Below are positions 25,938-35,038 of a stretch of 64,000 bases of DNA, one piece after another. The translations under genes were made by a program, and so were the position numbers. The notes below the pieces were generated by a model, which searched no databases, had not been told where the DNA came from, and worked only from the letters and a program-made list of their open reading frames with translations. The first letter of the stretch is position 1. Every line of letters starts with the position of its first letter. The stretch comes from Pseudomonas sp. JAI120. Its GTDB lineage: Bacteria > Pseudomonadota > Gammaproteobacteria > Pseudomonadales > Pseudomonadaceae. The stretch lies in assembly GCF_014207255.1 (NCBI RefSeq), contig NZ_JACHCZ010000001.1:608592-672591 (forward strand), given 5' to 3'.

Positions 25938-26026
25938 TGTGGGAGGGGGCTTGCTCCCGATAGCGGCGTGTCAGGCACTGAATATTTGTCTGAACCACCA
26001 CCATCGGGAGCAAGCCCCCTCCTACA
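25938..26026. repeat. REP hairpin of the GGGAGCAAGCCCCCTCC family
   Basis: TGTGGGAGGGGGCTTGCTCC pairs with GGAGCAAGCCCCCTCCTACA with a 40-base centre. It is the same element that lies within each unit of the 186-bp array at 37815-38490. It fills the gap between two convergent genes. Confidence 0.85.
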
Positions 26027-26037
26027 TTGAGTAGGCG

Positions 26038-28236
26038 TCACGCCTGGATTATGTTGGCACGCGCCGAATGCAGCTTCTTGTAGCTCTCGATCAAGCGCAA
26101 ATGCCGGTCCAGCCCTTCCAGCTTCATGCTGGTCGGTGTCAGCCCATGGAAGCGCACACTGCCGTTGACCGAGCCGATCACCGCGTCCATCCGCTCATTG
26201 CCGAACATGCGGCGGAAGTTGGCTTCGTAGTCCGCCAGTTCCAGGTCGTCGTCCAGTTCCATCTCCAGCACCGCATTCATCGCCTGGTAGAACAGGCCAC
26301 GCTCCGCGGTGTTGTCGTTGTACTGCAGGAACATCTCCACACACTCCTTGGCCTCTTCGTACTGCTGCAAGGCGAGGAAGATCAGCAGCTTCAATTCGAG
26401 GATGGTCAGTTGGCCCCAGGCCGTGTTGTCGTCGAACTCGATGCCGATCAGGGTGGTGATGTCGGTGTAGTCGTCCAGCTCGCTTTCGATCAGGCGCTCG
26501 ACCAGCGCCTGCAGTTCGGCTTCGTCCAGGCGGTGCAGGTTGAGGATGTCCTCGCGGAAAAACAGCGCCTTGTTGGTGTTGTCCCAGATCAGGTCGTCCA
26601 CCGGGTAGATTTCCGAGTAGTCCGGCACCAGGATGCGGCAGGCGGTTGCGCCGAGGTGTTCGTACACCGCCATATAGGACTCTTTGCCCATGCCTTCCAG
26701 AATGCCGAACAAGGTCGCGGCCTCTTGAGCGTTGGAATCTTCCCCCTGGCCGGAGAAGTCCCACTCGACAAACTCGTAGTCCGATTGGGCGCTGAAAAAG
26801 CGCCACGACACCACACCGCTGGAGTCGATAAAGTGCTCGACGAAGTTGTTCGGCTCGGTCACCGCCTGGGCTTCGAAGGTCGGCTGCGGCAGGTCATTCA
26901 AGCCTTCGAAGCTGCGGCCCTGCAGCAGTTCGGTGAGGCTGCGTTCCAGCGCCACTTCCAGGCTTGGGTGCGCACCGAACGAGGCGAACACGCCGCCGGT
27001 GCGCGGGTTCATCAAGGTCACGCACATCACCGGGAACTCGCCGCCCAGGGACGCGTCCTTGACCAGCACCGGGAACCCCTGGGCTTCCAGGCCTGCAATA
27101 CCGGCCAGGATGCTCGGGTACTTCGCGAGCACGTCAGCCGGTACGTCCGGCAGGGCAAATTCACCCTCGATGATTTCGCGCTTCACCGCCCGTTCGAAAA
27201 TCTCCGACAGGCACTGCACCTGGGCCTCGGCCAAGGTGTTGCCCGCGCTCATGCCGTTGCTGAGGTAGAGGTTCTCGATCAGGTTGGACGGGAAATACAC
27301 CACCTCGCCATCCGACTGGCGCACGAACGGCAGCGAAACGATGCCGCGCGCTTCATTGCCGGAGTTGGTGTCGAACAGGTGCGAGCCGCGCAGCTCGCCG
27401 TCGCGGTTGTAGACCTTCAGGCAGTAGGCGTCGAGGATTTCGCTGGGCAGTTCATCATTCGGGCCCGGCTGGAACCAGCGTTCGTCCGGGTAATGCACGA
27501 ACGGCGCATTGGCCAGTTCCTCACCCCAGAACTGGTCGTTGTAGAAGAAGTTGCAGTTGAGCCGCTCGATGAACTCGCCCAACGCCGACGCCAGGGCGCC
27601 CTCCTTGGTCGCGCCCTTGCCATTGGTAAAGCACATCGGTGAATGCGCGTCGCGGATATGCAGCGACCACACGTTCGGCACGATATTGCGCCACGAGGCG
27701 ATCTCAATCTTCATACCCAGGCCGGCGAGAATCCCGGACATGTTGGCGATGGTCTGCTCCAGCGGCAGGTCCTTGCCGGCAATATAAGTGCCCGCCTCGC
27801 TGCCCGCGCTCGGCATCAACAAGGCCTGGGCATCGGCGTCGAGGTTGTCGACTTCTTCGATCACGAACTCCGGCCCGGCCTGCACCACTTTTTTCACGGT
27901 GCAACGGTCGATGGAACGCAGGATGCCCTGGCGATCTTTATCGGAAATATCAGCCGGCAACTCCACCTGGATCTTGAAGATCTGGTTATAGCGGTTTTCC
28001 GGATCGACAATATTATTTTGCGACAGGCGAATATTGTCCGTGGGGATGTTGCGCGTGCTGCAGTACAACTTGACGAAGTACGCCGCACACAACGCCGACG
28101 AAGCCAGGAAGTAATCGAACGGCCCCGGTGCCGAGCCATCGCCTTTATAGCGAATAGGCTGGTCGGCAATCACCGTGAAGTCATCGAACTTGGCTTCAAG
28201 CCGGAGGTTGTCGAGAAAGTTGACCTTGATTTCCAT
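26038..28236 (-). CDS. OsmC-YcaO fusion protein
   Basis: A 732-residue cytosolic protein. ATG 28236 opens the OsmC-like domain, MEIKVNFLDNLRLEAKFDD, with IRYKGDGSAPGPFDYFLASS and the Cys pair LCAAYFVKLYC (about 1-145). The YcaO domain follows, with SPMCFTNGKGATKEGALASA, EFIERLNCNFFY and the C-terminal part of E. coli YcaO type. YcaO proteins use ATP to activate amide backbones or, in E. coli, assist RimO in methylthiolation of ribosomal protein S12. No precursor peptide or partner gene lies beside it, so the housekeeping role is likelier. Confidence 0.9.
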   Translation of the reverse strand: MEIKVNFLDNLRLEAKFDDFTVIADQPIRYKGDGSAPGPFDYFLASSALCAAYFVKLYCSTRNIPTDNIRLSQNNIVDPENRYNQIFKIQVELPADISDKDRQGILRSIDRCTVKKVVQAGPEFVIEEVDNLDADAQALLMPSAGSEAGTYIAGKDLPLEQTIANMSGILAGLGMKIEIASWRNIVPNVWSLHIRDAHSPMCFTNGKGATKEGALASALGEFIERLNCNFFYNDQFWGEELANAPFVHYPDERWFQPGPNDELPSEILDAYCLKVYNRDGELRGSHLFDTNSGNEARGIVSLPFVRQSDGEVVYFPSNLIENLYLSNGMSAGNTLAEAQVQCLSEIFERAVKREIIEGEFALPDVPADVLAKYPSILAGIAGLEAQGFPVLVKDASLGGEFPVMCVTLMNPRTGGVFASFGAHPSLEVALERSLTELLQGRSFEGLNDLPQPTFEAQAVTEPNNFVEHFIDSSGVVSWRFFSAQSDYEFVEWDFSGQGEDSNAQEAATLFGILEGMGKESYMAVYEHLGATACRILVPDYSEIYPVDDLIWDNTNKALFFREDILNLHRLDEAELQALVERLIESELDDYTDITTLIGIEFDDNTAWGQLTILELKLLIFLALQQYEEAKECVEMFLQYNDNTAERGLFYQAMNAVLEMELDDDLELADYEANFRRMFGNERMDAVIGSVNGSVRFHGLTPTSMKLEGLDRHLRLIESYKKLHSARANIIQA

Positions 28237-28399
28237 GGGGGCACACCAGAATAACGGGCTAAACAAAAATGGCCGCTATTATGAGGTTTTTCATTGGGAA
28301 GTTTCAGGCTTTTGACCAGTGGCTGACGAAATCGTCAATGTGCATTAATCTTCTGCACGTTCGCGCCGATGGACTGTTTGGAACCAGGGAGTAATCGGA

Positions 28400-29965
28400 A
28401 TGCGCAACAATCAGCCCGTTACACAGCGCGAGGTTTCACTCGCGCCTTCGCAAAAACTCATCTCCGCCACCGATGTTCAAGGGATGATCACCTATTGCAA
28501 CGACGCCTTCGTCGATATCAGCGGCTTTGAACGCGTCGACCTGATCGGCGCCCCCCAGAACATCGTGCGTCACCCCGATGTTCCGCCGGCCGTTTTTGCG
28601 CACATGTGGAGTGCGCTCAAGCAAGGCTTGCCGTGGATGGGCATCGTCAAGAATCGCTCGAAGAATGGCGATCATTATTGGGTCAATGCCTATGTCACGC
28701 CAATCTTCGACGGCAGCCGGGTGGTTGGTTTTGAGTCTGTGCGGGTCAAGCCCACAGCCGATGAAATCCGCCGCGCCCAGGCCCTCTACCGGCGTCTCAG
28801 CCAAGGCCAGCCGGGCGTGCCCCGCCAGGATGCCTGGCTGCCGGCGGCCTTGAGCTGCGTGCCTTATGTTGCAACCGCCATTGCTGGCAGTGTCGCCGGG
28901 TTGTTTCTCAGCGCACCGGTGGCTGTCGCAGTGGCTGCGGCTGTCGCGCTGCCGGTAGGCCTGTTGTGCTCACGCGGGCGCCAGAGCAGTACCTTGCGGC
29001 TGCTGGAGGGGGTTGAGCCCTCGACGTCGGATGCCTTGATCGCGCAGATGTACAGTGATGCACGTGGCCCGCAGTCACGCTTGGAAACCGCGTTTATCAG
29101 CCAGGCCGCACGCCTCAAGACCTGCCTCACCCGCCTGCAGGACAGCGCCGAGCAACTGAGTACCCTGGCCGGGCAATCCGATCAGCTGGCCAGCGCCAGC
29201 GCCAGAGGCCTGGACCGCCAGCGCCAGGAGACCGAACAGGTCTCGGCGGCCGTCAACCAGATGGCCGCGACCACCCAGGAAGTCGCCAGCCATGTGCAGC
29301 GCACTGCGGATGCCACTCAGCAGGCCAATGTCCTGACCGGCCGCGGCCGCGAAGTCGCGCGCGATACCCGCGAAGCCATCGAGCGCCTGTCCGTCGTCGT
29401 CGGGGAGACCGGCGTGACCGTGACGCAACTGGCCAGGGACAGTGACGAAATCGGCAGTATGGTGGATGTGATCAAAGGCATCGCCGACCAGACCAACCTG
29501 CTCGCCCTCAACGCTGCGATTGAAGCGGCGCGGGCCGGCGAGCAAGGCAGAGGGTTTGCCGTGGTAGCCGACGAAGTGCGCCAACTGGCCCAGCGCACTT
29601 CGCAATCGACCACCCAGATCCATGGCCTGATCACCAAGCTCCAGGCGTCCTCCAACAACGCGGTGCAAAGCATGCAAAACGGCCATCGCCAAGCCCAGGA
29701 AGGCGTGGCCTGGGTGCTTGAGGCGGACCAGGCCCTGGTGGGCATCAGCGAAGCGGTGTCGCATATCACCGAGATGACCACCCAGATCGCCGCCGCCACC
29801 GAAGAACAAAGCGCCGTCGCCGAGGAGATCAGCCGCAACATCACCACCATCGCCGAACTGGCCGACCAGACCTCGATACAAGCCCATCAATCCACGGACC
29901 TGAGCAAGGAATTGACGAATACCGCGTCCACCCAATACGCGTTGGTGGAGCGCTTCAATCGCTGA
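28400..29965 (+). CDS. aer: Aerotaxis receptor Aer-type chemoreceptor
   Basis: A 521-residue protein: PAS domain (about 20-115) with [12 protein letters not shown] and the Aer signature [17 protein letters not shown], two membrane-anchoring helices near 150-190, then signalling domain with tip [20 protein letters not shown] and [20 protein letters not shown]. There is no periplasmic domain. It senses the redox state of FAD and steers CheA in aerotaxis. ATG 28400 follows AGGGAG. It is a single gene, divergent from the OsmC-YcaO gene. Confidence 0.95.
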   Translation: MRNNQPVTQREVSLAPSQKLISATDVQGMITYCNDAFVDISGFERVDLIGAPQNIVRHPDVPPAVFAHMWSALKQGLPWMGIVKNRSKNGDHYWVNAYVTPIFDGSRVVGFESVRVKPTADEIRRAQALYRRLSQGQPGVPRQDAWLPAALSCVPYVATAIAGSVAGLFLSAPVAVAVAAAVALPVGLLCSRGRQSSTLRLLEGVEPSTSDALIAQMYSDARGPQSRLETAFISQAARLKTCLTRLQDSAEQLSTLAGQSDQLASASARGLDRQRQETEQVSAAVNQMAATTQEVASHVQRTADATQQANVLTGRGREVARDTREAIERLSVVVGETGVTVTQLARDSDEIGSMVDVIKGIADQTNLLALNAAIEAARAGEQGRGFAVVADEVRQLAQRTSQSTTQIHGLITKLQASSNNAVQSMQNGHRQAQEGVAWVLEADQALVGISEAVSHITEMTTQIAAATEEQSAVAEEISRNITTIAELADQTSIQAHQSTDLSKELTNTASTQYALVERFNR

Positions 29966-30002
29966 AGGCAGACAAGCCTCTCTGATAGTCATCCCACTTA
30001 CT

Positions 30003-30040
30003 GTGGTGAGCGGGCTTGCCACAACAAGCCCGCTCGCCAC
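30003..30040. repeat. Short REP hairpin after aer
   Basis: GTGGTGAGCGGGCTTG and CAAGCCCGCTCGCCAC form a 16-bp stem with one G-T pair and a 6-base loop, 38 bases after the aer stop. Its strength suggests a transcription end or mRNA stabiliser. Confidence 0.7.
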
Positions 30041-30173
30041 GCGATAACCACTCAAACGAAATACCTCCTTGCCCCTTCGACACAAACACGCTACAAATCC
30101 CACCACGAAGTTGTACGACAACCTAAAAACAAATCCCCATCCCCGACGATGGTGCCTACTGCCCGAGCCCTTC

Positions 30174-31109
30174 ATGACTGCCCCCGTCTCCCTGCAAAGC
30201 ACGCCTGCCCTGTTCTCCCGCCACATCGCCGTGTTGATTCTGCTCTGCATGGGCTGTGCCTTCGCCGGCAATCACATCGCCGCTCGCGTCGCCTTCGATG
30301 ATGGCGCCGGTGTGCTGTTGGCCATTCTGCTGCGCTCGGGTGGCACCTTGCTGGTGCTGGCCGTTTTGGTGCTGTGGCAACGCCAAAGTCTGCGCCTGCC
30401 GGCAGGTGCATGGCGCTGGCAAGTGCTGCTGGGCCTGCTTATCGCCACCCAGAGCCTGTGCCTCTACTCCGCCGTCGCCCGCGTGCCGGTAGCGCTGGCG
30501 CTACTGGTGGGTAACGTATTCCCGATTTTGCTCGCCCTGCTCACCTGGGTATTAGGCGGCCCACGCCCAACGACGCGCACCGCCTTGCTGATGGGCTTGA
30601 TCCTGGTGGGCCTGGTGTTTGTGCTGGACGTACCCGGCCGCCTCTCAACCAGCGCCGATATCGGCCCGCAATGGCTGCTCGGCGTCAGCCTGGCCTTCTG
30701 CGCCGCCTTCGTGTTCGCCTGCGCGCTATGGATCACCGACCATAAGTTGTCCCAGGTTCGCGGTTCAGTGCGCAGCCTGCTGACGATCTTCGTCGTGTTC
30801 AGCAGCGTCAACCTCGCCGGCCTCAGCGGCGCCCTTCCCGGCGGCCTGAACCTGCCGGCCACCAGTACCGGCTGGCTGGCACTCGCGACGTTGGTGGTGC
30901 TGTATGGCACCGGTTTTATCGTGCTGTTCATTTCGGTCCCGCGCCTGGACATGCCGCGCAATGCGCCGGTCATGAACATTGAGCCGCTGGCGACGTTGCT
31001 GATGGGCTGGATCGTGCTCGATCAAATGCTCAGCGCCGGGCAGATGCTCGGCGGCGTCATCGTGGTGACCGGGATTGTGCTGCTGACGTATCGCAAGTCT
31101 GCCCGGTAA
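30174..31109 (+). CDS. EamA-family drug/metabolite transporter
   Basis: A 311-residue inner-membrane protein with ten helices in two EamA repeats: LCMGCAFAGNHIAARVAFDD at the start of the first, LFISVPRLDMPRNAPVMNIE in the second. ATG 30174 is the likely start although no ribosome binding site is visible; the frame to 30069 adds a polar tail that is unlikely. Substrate unknown. Confidence 0.85.
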   Translation: MTAPVSLQSTPALFSRHIAVLILLCMGCAFAGNHIAARVAFDDGAGVLLAILLRSGGTLLVLAVLVLWQRQSLRLPAGAWRWQVLLGLLIATQSLCLYSAVARVPVALALLVGNVFPILLALLTWVLGGPRPTTRTALLMGLILVGLVFVLDVPGRLSTSADIGPQWLLGVSLAFCAAFVFACALWITDHKLSQVRGSVRSLLTIFVVFSSVNLAGLSGALPGGLNLPATSTGWLALATLVVLYGTGFIVLFISVPRLDMPRNAPVMNIEPLATLLMGWIVLDQMLSAGQMLGGVIVVTGIVLLTYRKSAR

Positions 31110-31259
31110 CGATAGATCCCCGCCTGACCTGGCCCAATTCCTGCCTCCTCCACTCCCAACCAGTCGCTACTGACTATGCGGACGACTCTTTTGAGCCCGG
31201 CCGCCTATCCCCCTTCCCCGGATAATCCAGCATCTCCGACCCCTTCCGAGGCCTTCCCC

Positions 31260-32597
31260 ATGACGAGCCCCTCCACCGAACAGGTAAGCCCCCAGACCCT
31301 GCGCAAGGTCATCATCGCCGCCGGCATCGGTAACTTTGTCGAGTGGTTCGACTTCGCCGTCTACGGTTTCCTCGCCACCACCATCGCCCAACAATTCTTT
31401 CCCAGTGGCGACGCCAGCGCGGCCTTGCTCAAAACCTTCGCGGTATTCGCCGTGGCATTTGCCTTCCGGCCCCTGGGCGGGATTTTCTTCGGCATGCTCG
31501 GCGACCGTATCGGGCGCAAACGAACCCTGGCCATGACCATCCTGCTGATGGCCGGCGCCACCACCTTGATCGGCCTGCTGCCCACCTACGCCGCCATCGG
31601 CGTCGCGGCGCCGATTCTGTTATCGCTGATCCGCTGCGCCCAGGGCTTCTCCGCCGGCGGCGAATACGCCGGTGCCTGCGCCTATCTGATGGAGCATGCA
31701 CCCAGCGACAAGCGCGCCTGGTACGGCAGCTTCGTGCCGGTGTCGACGTTCTCCGCCTTCGCCGCCGCCGCCGTGGTGGCATACGCCCTTGAAGCGACGT
31801 TGTCCGCCGAGGCGATGGGCAGCTGGGGCTGGCGCCTGCCGTTCCTGATCGCCGCGCCGCTGGGCCTGGTGGGCCTTTACCTGCGCTGGAAGCTGGATGA
31901 GACGCCCGCCTTCCAGGCCGTGAAGCAGGAGCACGCGGTCGCCCACTCTCCGCTCAAGGAAACCTTGCGCAACCATGGTGCGGCGATCTGCTGCCTGGGC
32001 GCTTTTGTGTCACTGACGGCGCTGTCGTTTTATATGTTCACCACCTACTTTGCGACGTACCTGCAAGTGGCCGGTGGGCTGAGTCGGGCGATGGCGTTGC
32101 TGGTGTCGCTGATCGCGCTGATCTTCGCCGCGGCGATTTGCCCGCTGGCGGGGCTGTATTCGGATCGCGTGGGGCGTCGGGTCACGGTGATGACGGCGTG
32201 CGTATTGTTGATGGTGGTGGTGTATCCGTCGTTCCTGATGGCCAGTTCCGGCTCCTTCGCGGCATCTATCGTCGGGGTGATGTTGCTGGCGGTGGGCGCG
32301 GTGTTGTGCGGGGTGGTCACGGCGGCGTTGCTGTCGGAGACCTTTCCGACCCGCACGCGCTATACCGCCTCGGCGATCACCTACAACATGGCGTATACGA
32401 TCTTCGGCGGTACCGCGCCGCTGATGGCCACGTGGTTGATCAGCACCACAGGCAGCAACCTGTCACCGGCGTTCTACCTGATTGCCGTGGCGTTGCTGGC
32501 GTTGGCGGGTGGCCTGGCGTTGCCGGAGACGTCGAGGATTTCGCTGCATGACGTGGGCGATGAGGACAAAAGCCCGGCGCCGCTGCTCTCGCGTTAA
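31260..32597 (+). CDS. MFS transporter, metabolite:H+ symporter type
   Basis: A 445-residue carrier with twelve helices. NFVEWFDFAVYGFLATTIAQ and the loop GDRIGRKRTLAMTILLM are hallmarks of the ProP/ShiA/KgtP branch; DETPAFQ after helix six is a further mark, as in ProP at 55121. ATG 31260 is chosen since residues upstream are Pro/Ser-rich without hydrophobicity. Substrate cannot be inferred. Confidence 0.88.
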   Translation: MTSPSTEQVSPQTLRKVIIAAGIGNFVEWFDFAVYGFLATTIAQQFFPSGDASAALLKTFAVFAVAFAFRPLGGIFFGMLGDRIGRKRTLAMTILLMAGATTLIGLLPTYAAIGVAAPILLSLIRCAQGFSAGGEYAGACAYLMEHAPSDKRAWYGSFVPVSTFSAFAAAAVVAYALEATLSAEAMGSWGWRLPFLIAAPLGLVGLYLRWKLDETPAFQAVKQEHAVAHSPLKETLRNHGAAICCLGAFVSLTALSFYMFTTYFATYLQVAGGLSRAMALLVSLIALIFAAAICPLAGLYSDRVGRRVTVMTACVLLMVVVYPSFLMASSGSFAASIVGVMLLAVGAVLCGVVTAALLSETFPTRTRYTASAITYNMAYTIFGGTAPLMATWLISTTGSNLSPAFYLIAVALLALAGGLALPETSRISLHDVGDEDKSPAPLLSR

Positions 32598-32617
32598 GCA
32601 CTCACACCATCCAAACC

Positions 32618-32662
32618 GTAGCAGCGGCCGACGCAGCCTCGCTGAAGCTCGTCAGCTGCTAC
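32618..32662. repeat. Inverted repeat after the MFS gene
   Basis: GTAGCAGC at 32618-32625 pairs with GCTGCTAC at 32655-32662, with CGACG/CGTCG further in. It is a short REP-like hairpin 20 bases after the stop codon. Confidence 0.5.
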
Positions 32663-32771
32663 ACGGGATGCCCTTTGCTTATCGGGTCCTCACGCTTCAA
32701 TTGAACAACAGCGCCACACGCCACTGAGCGGGTATGATCCAGGCTGCCCCCGGCCGATTGGACCCACGCAT

Positions 32772-33224
32772 ATGCCCACCTCCCAAACCCGCCCTGCTCC
32801 CGCGCCCTTGCTCAAGCCCGGCGAAACCGTGGTGTTGTTCGACGGCGTGTGCAAACTGTGCAACGGCTGGGCAAGGTTCCTGATTCGCCATGACCGTCAA
32901 CGACGCGTGCGGCTGGCAGCGGTGCAATCCCCCGAAGGGCGGGCACTGCTGGCCTGGGCCGGGTTGCCGCTGGATCAGTTCGACACCCTGGCGGTGATTC
33001 GCGACAGGCACTATTGGGTGCGTTCGGATGCAGTGTTGGAAATCATCGCGCAACTGCCTCGCGCCTGGCGTCCCTTGCTGCTGTTGCGCGGTATCCCGCG
33101 CGTACTGCGGGATTGGGCCTACGATCGCATCGCGCGTAATCGCTATCGGCTCTTCGGCAAATACGACACTTGCCTGTTGCCGGATCCGGATCATGAGCAG
33201 CGCTTTTTGAAGGGGCCGTTATGA
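32772..33224 (+). CDS. DUF393 (DCC) thiol-disulfide oxidoreductase family
   Basis: A 150-residue protein with the family mark LFDGVCKLCNGW: D-G-x-C-x-x-C near residue 24, then RRVRLAAVQSPEGRALL and LLRGIPRVLRDWAYDRIARNRYRLFG. The Cys pair gives the thioredoxin-like DCC name; activity has not been firmly assigned in the family. ATG 32772 has no clear ribosome binding site. Confidence 0.88.
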   Translation: MPTSQTRPAPAPLLKPGETVVLFDGVCKLCNGWARFLIRHDRQRRVRLAAVQSPEGRALLAWAGLPLDQFDTLAVIRDRHYWVRSDAVLEIIAQLPRAWRPLLLLRGIPRVLRDWAYDRIARNRYRLFGKYDTCLLPDPDHEQRFLKGPL

Positions 33225-33279
33225 ACAAAGCGGTATGCATTGTTGCACCGGCTTGGGATGCCAAGTATTGAGCGGACAC

Positions 33280-33777
33280 TCAGCCCCCCACAAACAGCCC
33301 AACCAACTGCCACGGCGTCATCTTCGTCACCATGATCATCACGATCACAAACATCCCCAAGAACCCGAAGACGCCCAGCCAGAACCATTGCCGATACACA
33401 CCACGGTATCCATCATCCAGCACCGTGTCGGTCTCGACCGCCCGAGAGGCCATCTGCTGCAAGCGCTTCTGCAGTACCAGCACCGGCAGCCACAGCGAGC
33501 CCACGCAGAGGAAGATGATCAACGCGGTCAGTACCCATTCAGTGGTCACAGACAGCCCGGCAAGCTGGATCAGCAGCAAGCCCGTGATGATCTGAATAAC
33601 GCCCGCCGGCGTGGTAATCCAGGTATCAAACCGTACGACCATGCGCGCCACATGGGCGATCACTTGCGGGTTGGCCGTGCGACTGGCGGCGATCAGGTAG
33701 AGGTACGAGCCCATGCCGAAGCCGAACAGGAAAATCGCCGCGATGATGTGCAGGTACTTCAGGCATAGGTAGAGCAT
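33280..33777 (-). CDS. DUF2269 family membrane protein
   Basis: A 165-residue protein with four helices: LKYLHIIAAIFLFGFGMGSY, TTPAGVIQIITGLLLIQLAG, WVLTALIIFLCVGSLWLPVL and QWFWLGVFGFLGMFVIVMIM. The first helix with conserved His and the pattern of the third match DUF2269 proteins. It begins three bases after the stop of the saccharopine-dehydrogenase-like gene, so both share a transcript. Confidence 0.8.
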   Translation of the reverse strand: MLYLCLKYLHIIAAIFLFGFGMGSYLYLIAASRTANPQVIAHVARMVVRFDTWITTPAGVIQIITGLLLIQLAGLSVTTEWVLTALIIFLCVGSLWLPVLVLQKRLQQMASRAVETDTVLDDGYRGVYRQWFWLGVFGFLGMFVIVMIMVTKMTPWQLVGLFVGG

Positions 33778-33780
33778 CCG

Positions 33781-34908
33781 TCAGGCCTGCCCGTCAGAGA
33801 AGCGCACCGTCAGGCTCAGCTTCGTCGGTTCGTTGATGGCGGCCATGTATTCGTCGACGCTGATTTCGCCTACGCACGGGCGGGCACCGGGTTCGGGCAC
33901 GTAACCGTGGGCCATTTTGGTGGCAAGGGCGACGGCTGCGCAGCTGGGGATTTCCGGGCCCTTGTCTTCCAGGGCCGTGAGTTGCACCGCCAGGGACAGC
34001 GGCTGACCGTGCATGCCAAGGCCTTGCACATCGATGTACATCGCGCTTTTGCCATCACCCAATCGTTCGAACCAGGTGCCCAGGCGATGCAGTCTGGCGG
34101 CCCATGCAAGGTGGTCGCGCACGATACCCATGCGTAGCGCTTGCGCCAGCAGATAATTGGCGACACCGCCCAGCTTGAGCCCCGCACCGGCCTTGAAGCG
34201 CAGGGTATGGGCGCCATAACGGCCAGCGAATATATCCATGTCAGGCACGTCCACATTGGCCAGCACCCGCGTGCCGAGCTGGGGCATCCTGCGCAGGGTC
34301 AGGTCCTGCCAGCCCAGCACTTCGTGCACTTGGCCCTGCTTGAGTTGCTTGATCGGTTTGCCCGCGTAGGCAAGCACACCTTCGATGGTCGACAGCCCCG
34401 GCATCTTCGCCGAAGAGGAAATGCCATGCTCGATGGTGTCGATGCGCATAAAGCGATAGCGGTACCGGTCGATGATGGCGGACGACAACGTCGGCACAGA
34501 GCTGCAACCGCTGAGGACGGCCACGCCCGCCTGCCGGGCTTTCGCATCCAGCACGCCGACGCCATTGACGAAGGTCCGGCAATCCGACAGGTCGCAGTAG
34601 TTCACGCCCGCGTCGATGCAGTGCTGGGCGACGGCATAGGATTGCCCCTGGAACGGGCCGCCGGTGTGGATCACCAACTGGATGTCCCTCGACTGCAAGA
34701 CGCCAGCGAACCCGGCCGCCATCGCATCGCCGCACCAGCTTTCGCAGACGCGGCCGGAGGACGTTTTCAACGCATCGACTTTGCCCTGCAACTTCTGTGG
34801 GTGGCGGCCCGAGACCACCAGTTCAATGCCCGGCGCGCCCGCCAGGTGCCGGCAAATGATGCTGCCAAAGTTGCCGTAGCCGCCGATCACCATCACCCTG
34901 AGTGCCAT
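33781..34908 (-). CDS. Saccharopine dehydrogenase-like NAD(P)-binding protein
   Basis: A 375-residue protein with N-terminal Rossmann motif VMVIGGYGNFGSIICRHLAG and family segment THTGGPFQ-like VIHTGGPFQGQSYAVAQHCI, then CDLSDCRTFVNG. Bacterial relatives of saccharopine dehydrogenase are usually not lysine enzymes, and the substrate here is unknown. It is followed directly by the DUF2269 gene, a pairing that suggests a joint role, for example in membrane-linked metabolism (inference). Confidence 0.82.
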   Translation of the reverse strand: MALRVMVIGGYGNFGSIICRHLAGAPGIELVVSGRHPQKLQGKVDALKTSSGRVCESWCGDAMAAGFAGVLQSRDIQLVIHTGGPFQGQSYAVAQHCIDAGVNYCDLSDCRTFVNGVGVLDAKARQAGVAVLSGCSSVPTLSSAIIDRYRYRFMRIDTIEHGISSSAKMPGLSTIEGVLAYAGKPIKQLKQGQVHEVLGWQDLTLRRMPQLGTRVLANVDVPDMDIFAGRYGAHTLRFKAGAGLKLGGVANYLLAQALRMGIVRDHLAWAARLHRLGTWFERLGDGKSAMYIDVQGLGMHGQPLSLAVQLTALEDKGPEIPSCAAVALATKMAHGYVPEPGARPCVGEISVDEYMAAINEPTKLSLTVRFSDGQA

Positions 34909-35038
34909 TGCATGTTTCCCTGATCGATCAATTGTGCGCGGGGCCTGAGGCAGGCCGGCGGCTGAAACGGCTAAAGATACCCGATTTGCCTAACCGCCTG
35001 AGCCAGGATCGACACTCAGGCAGCATTGCTCCCTTGCC

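Noticed and set aside
26038..28236. YcaO gene as part of an azoline or thioamide peptide cluster
   Set aside because: No precursor peptide, dehydrogenase or TfuA-like partner is adjacent, and the OsmC-YcaO form is the housekeeping type.
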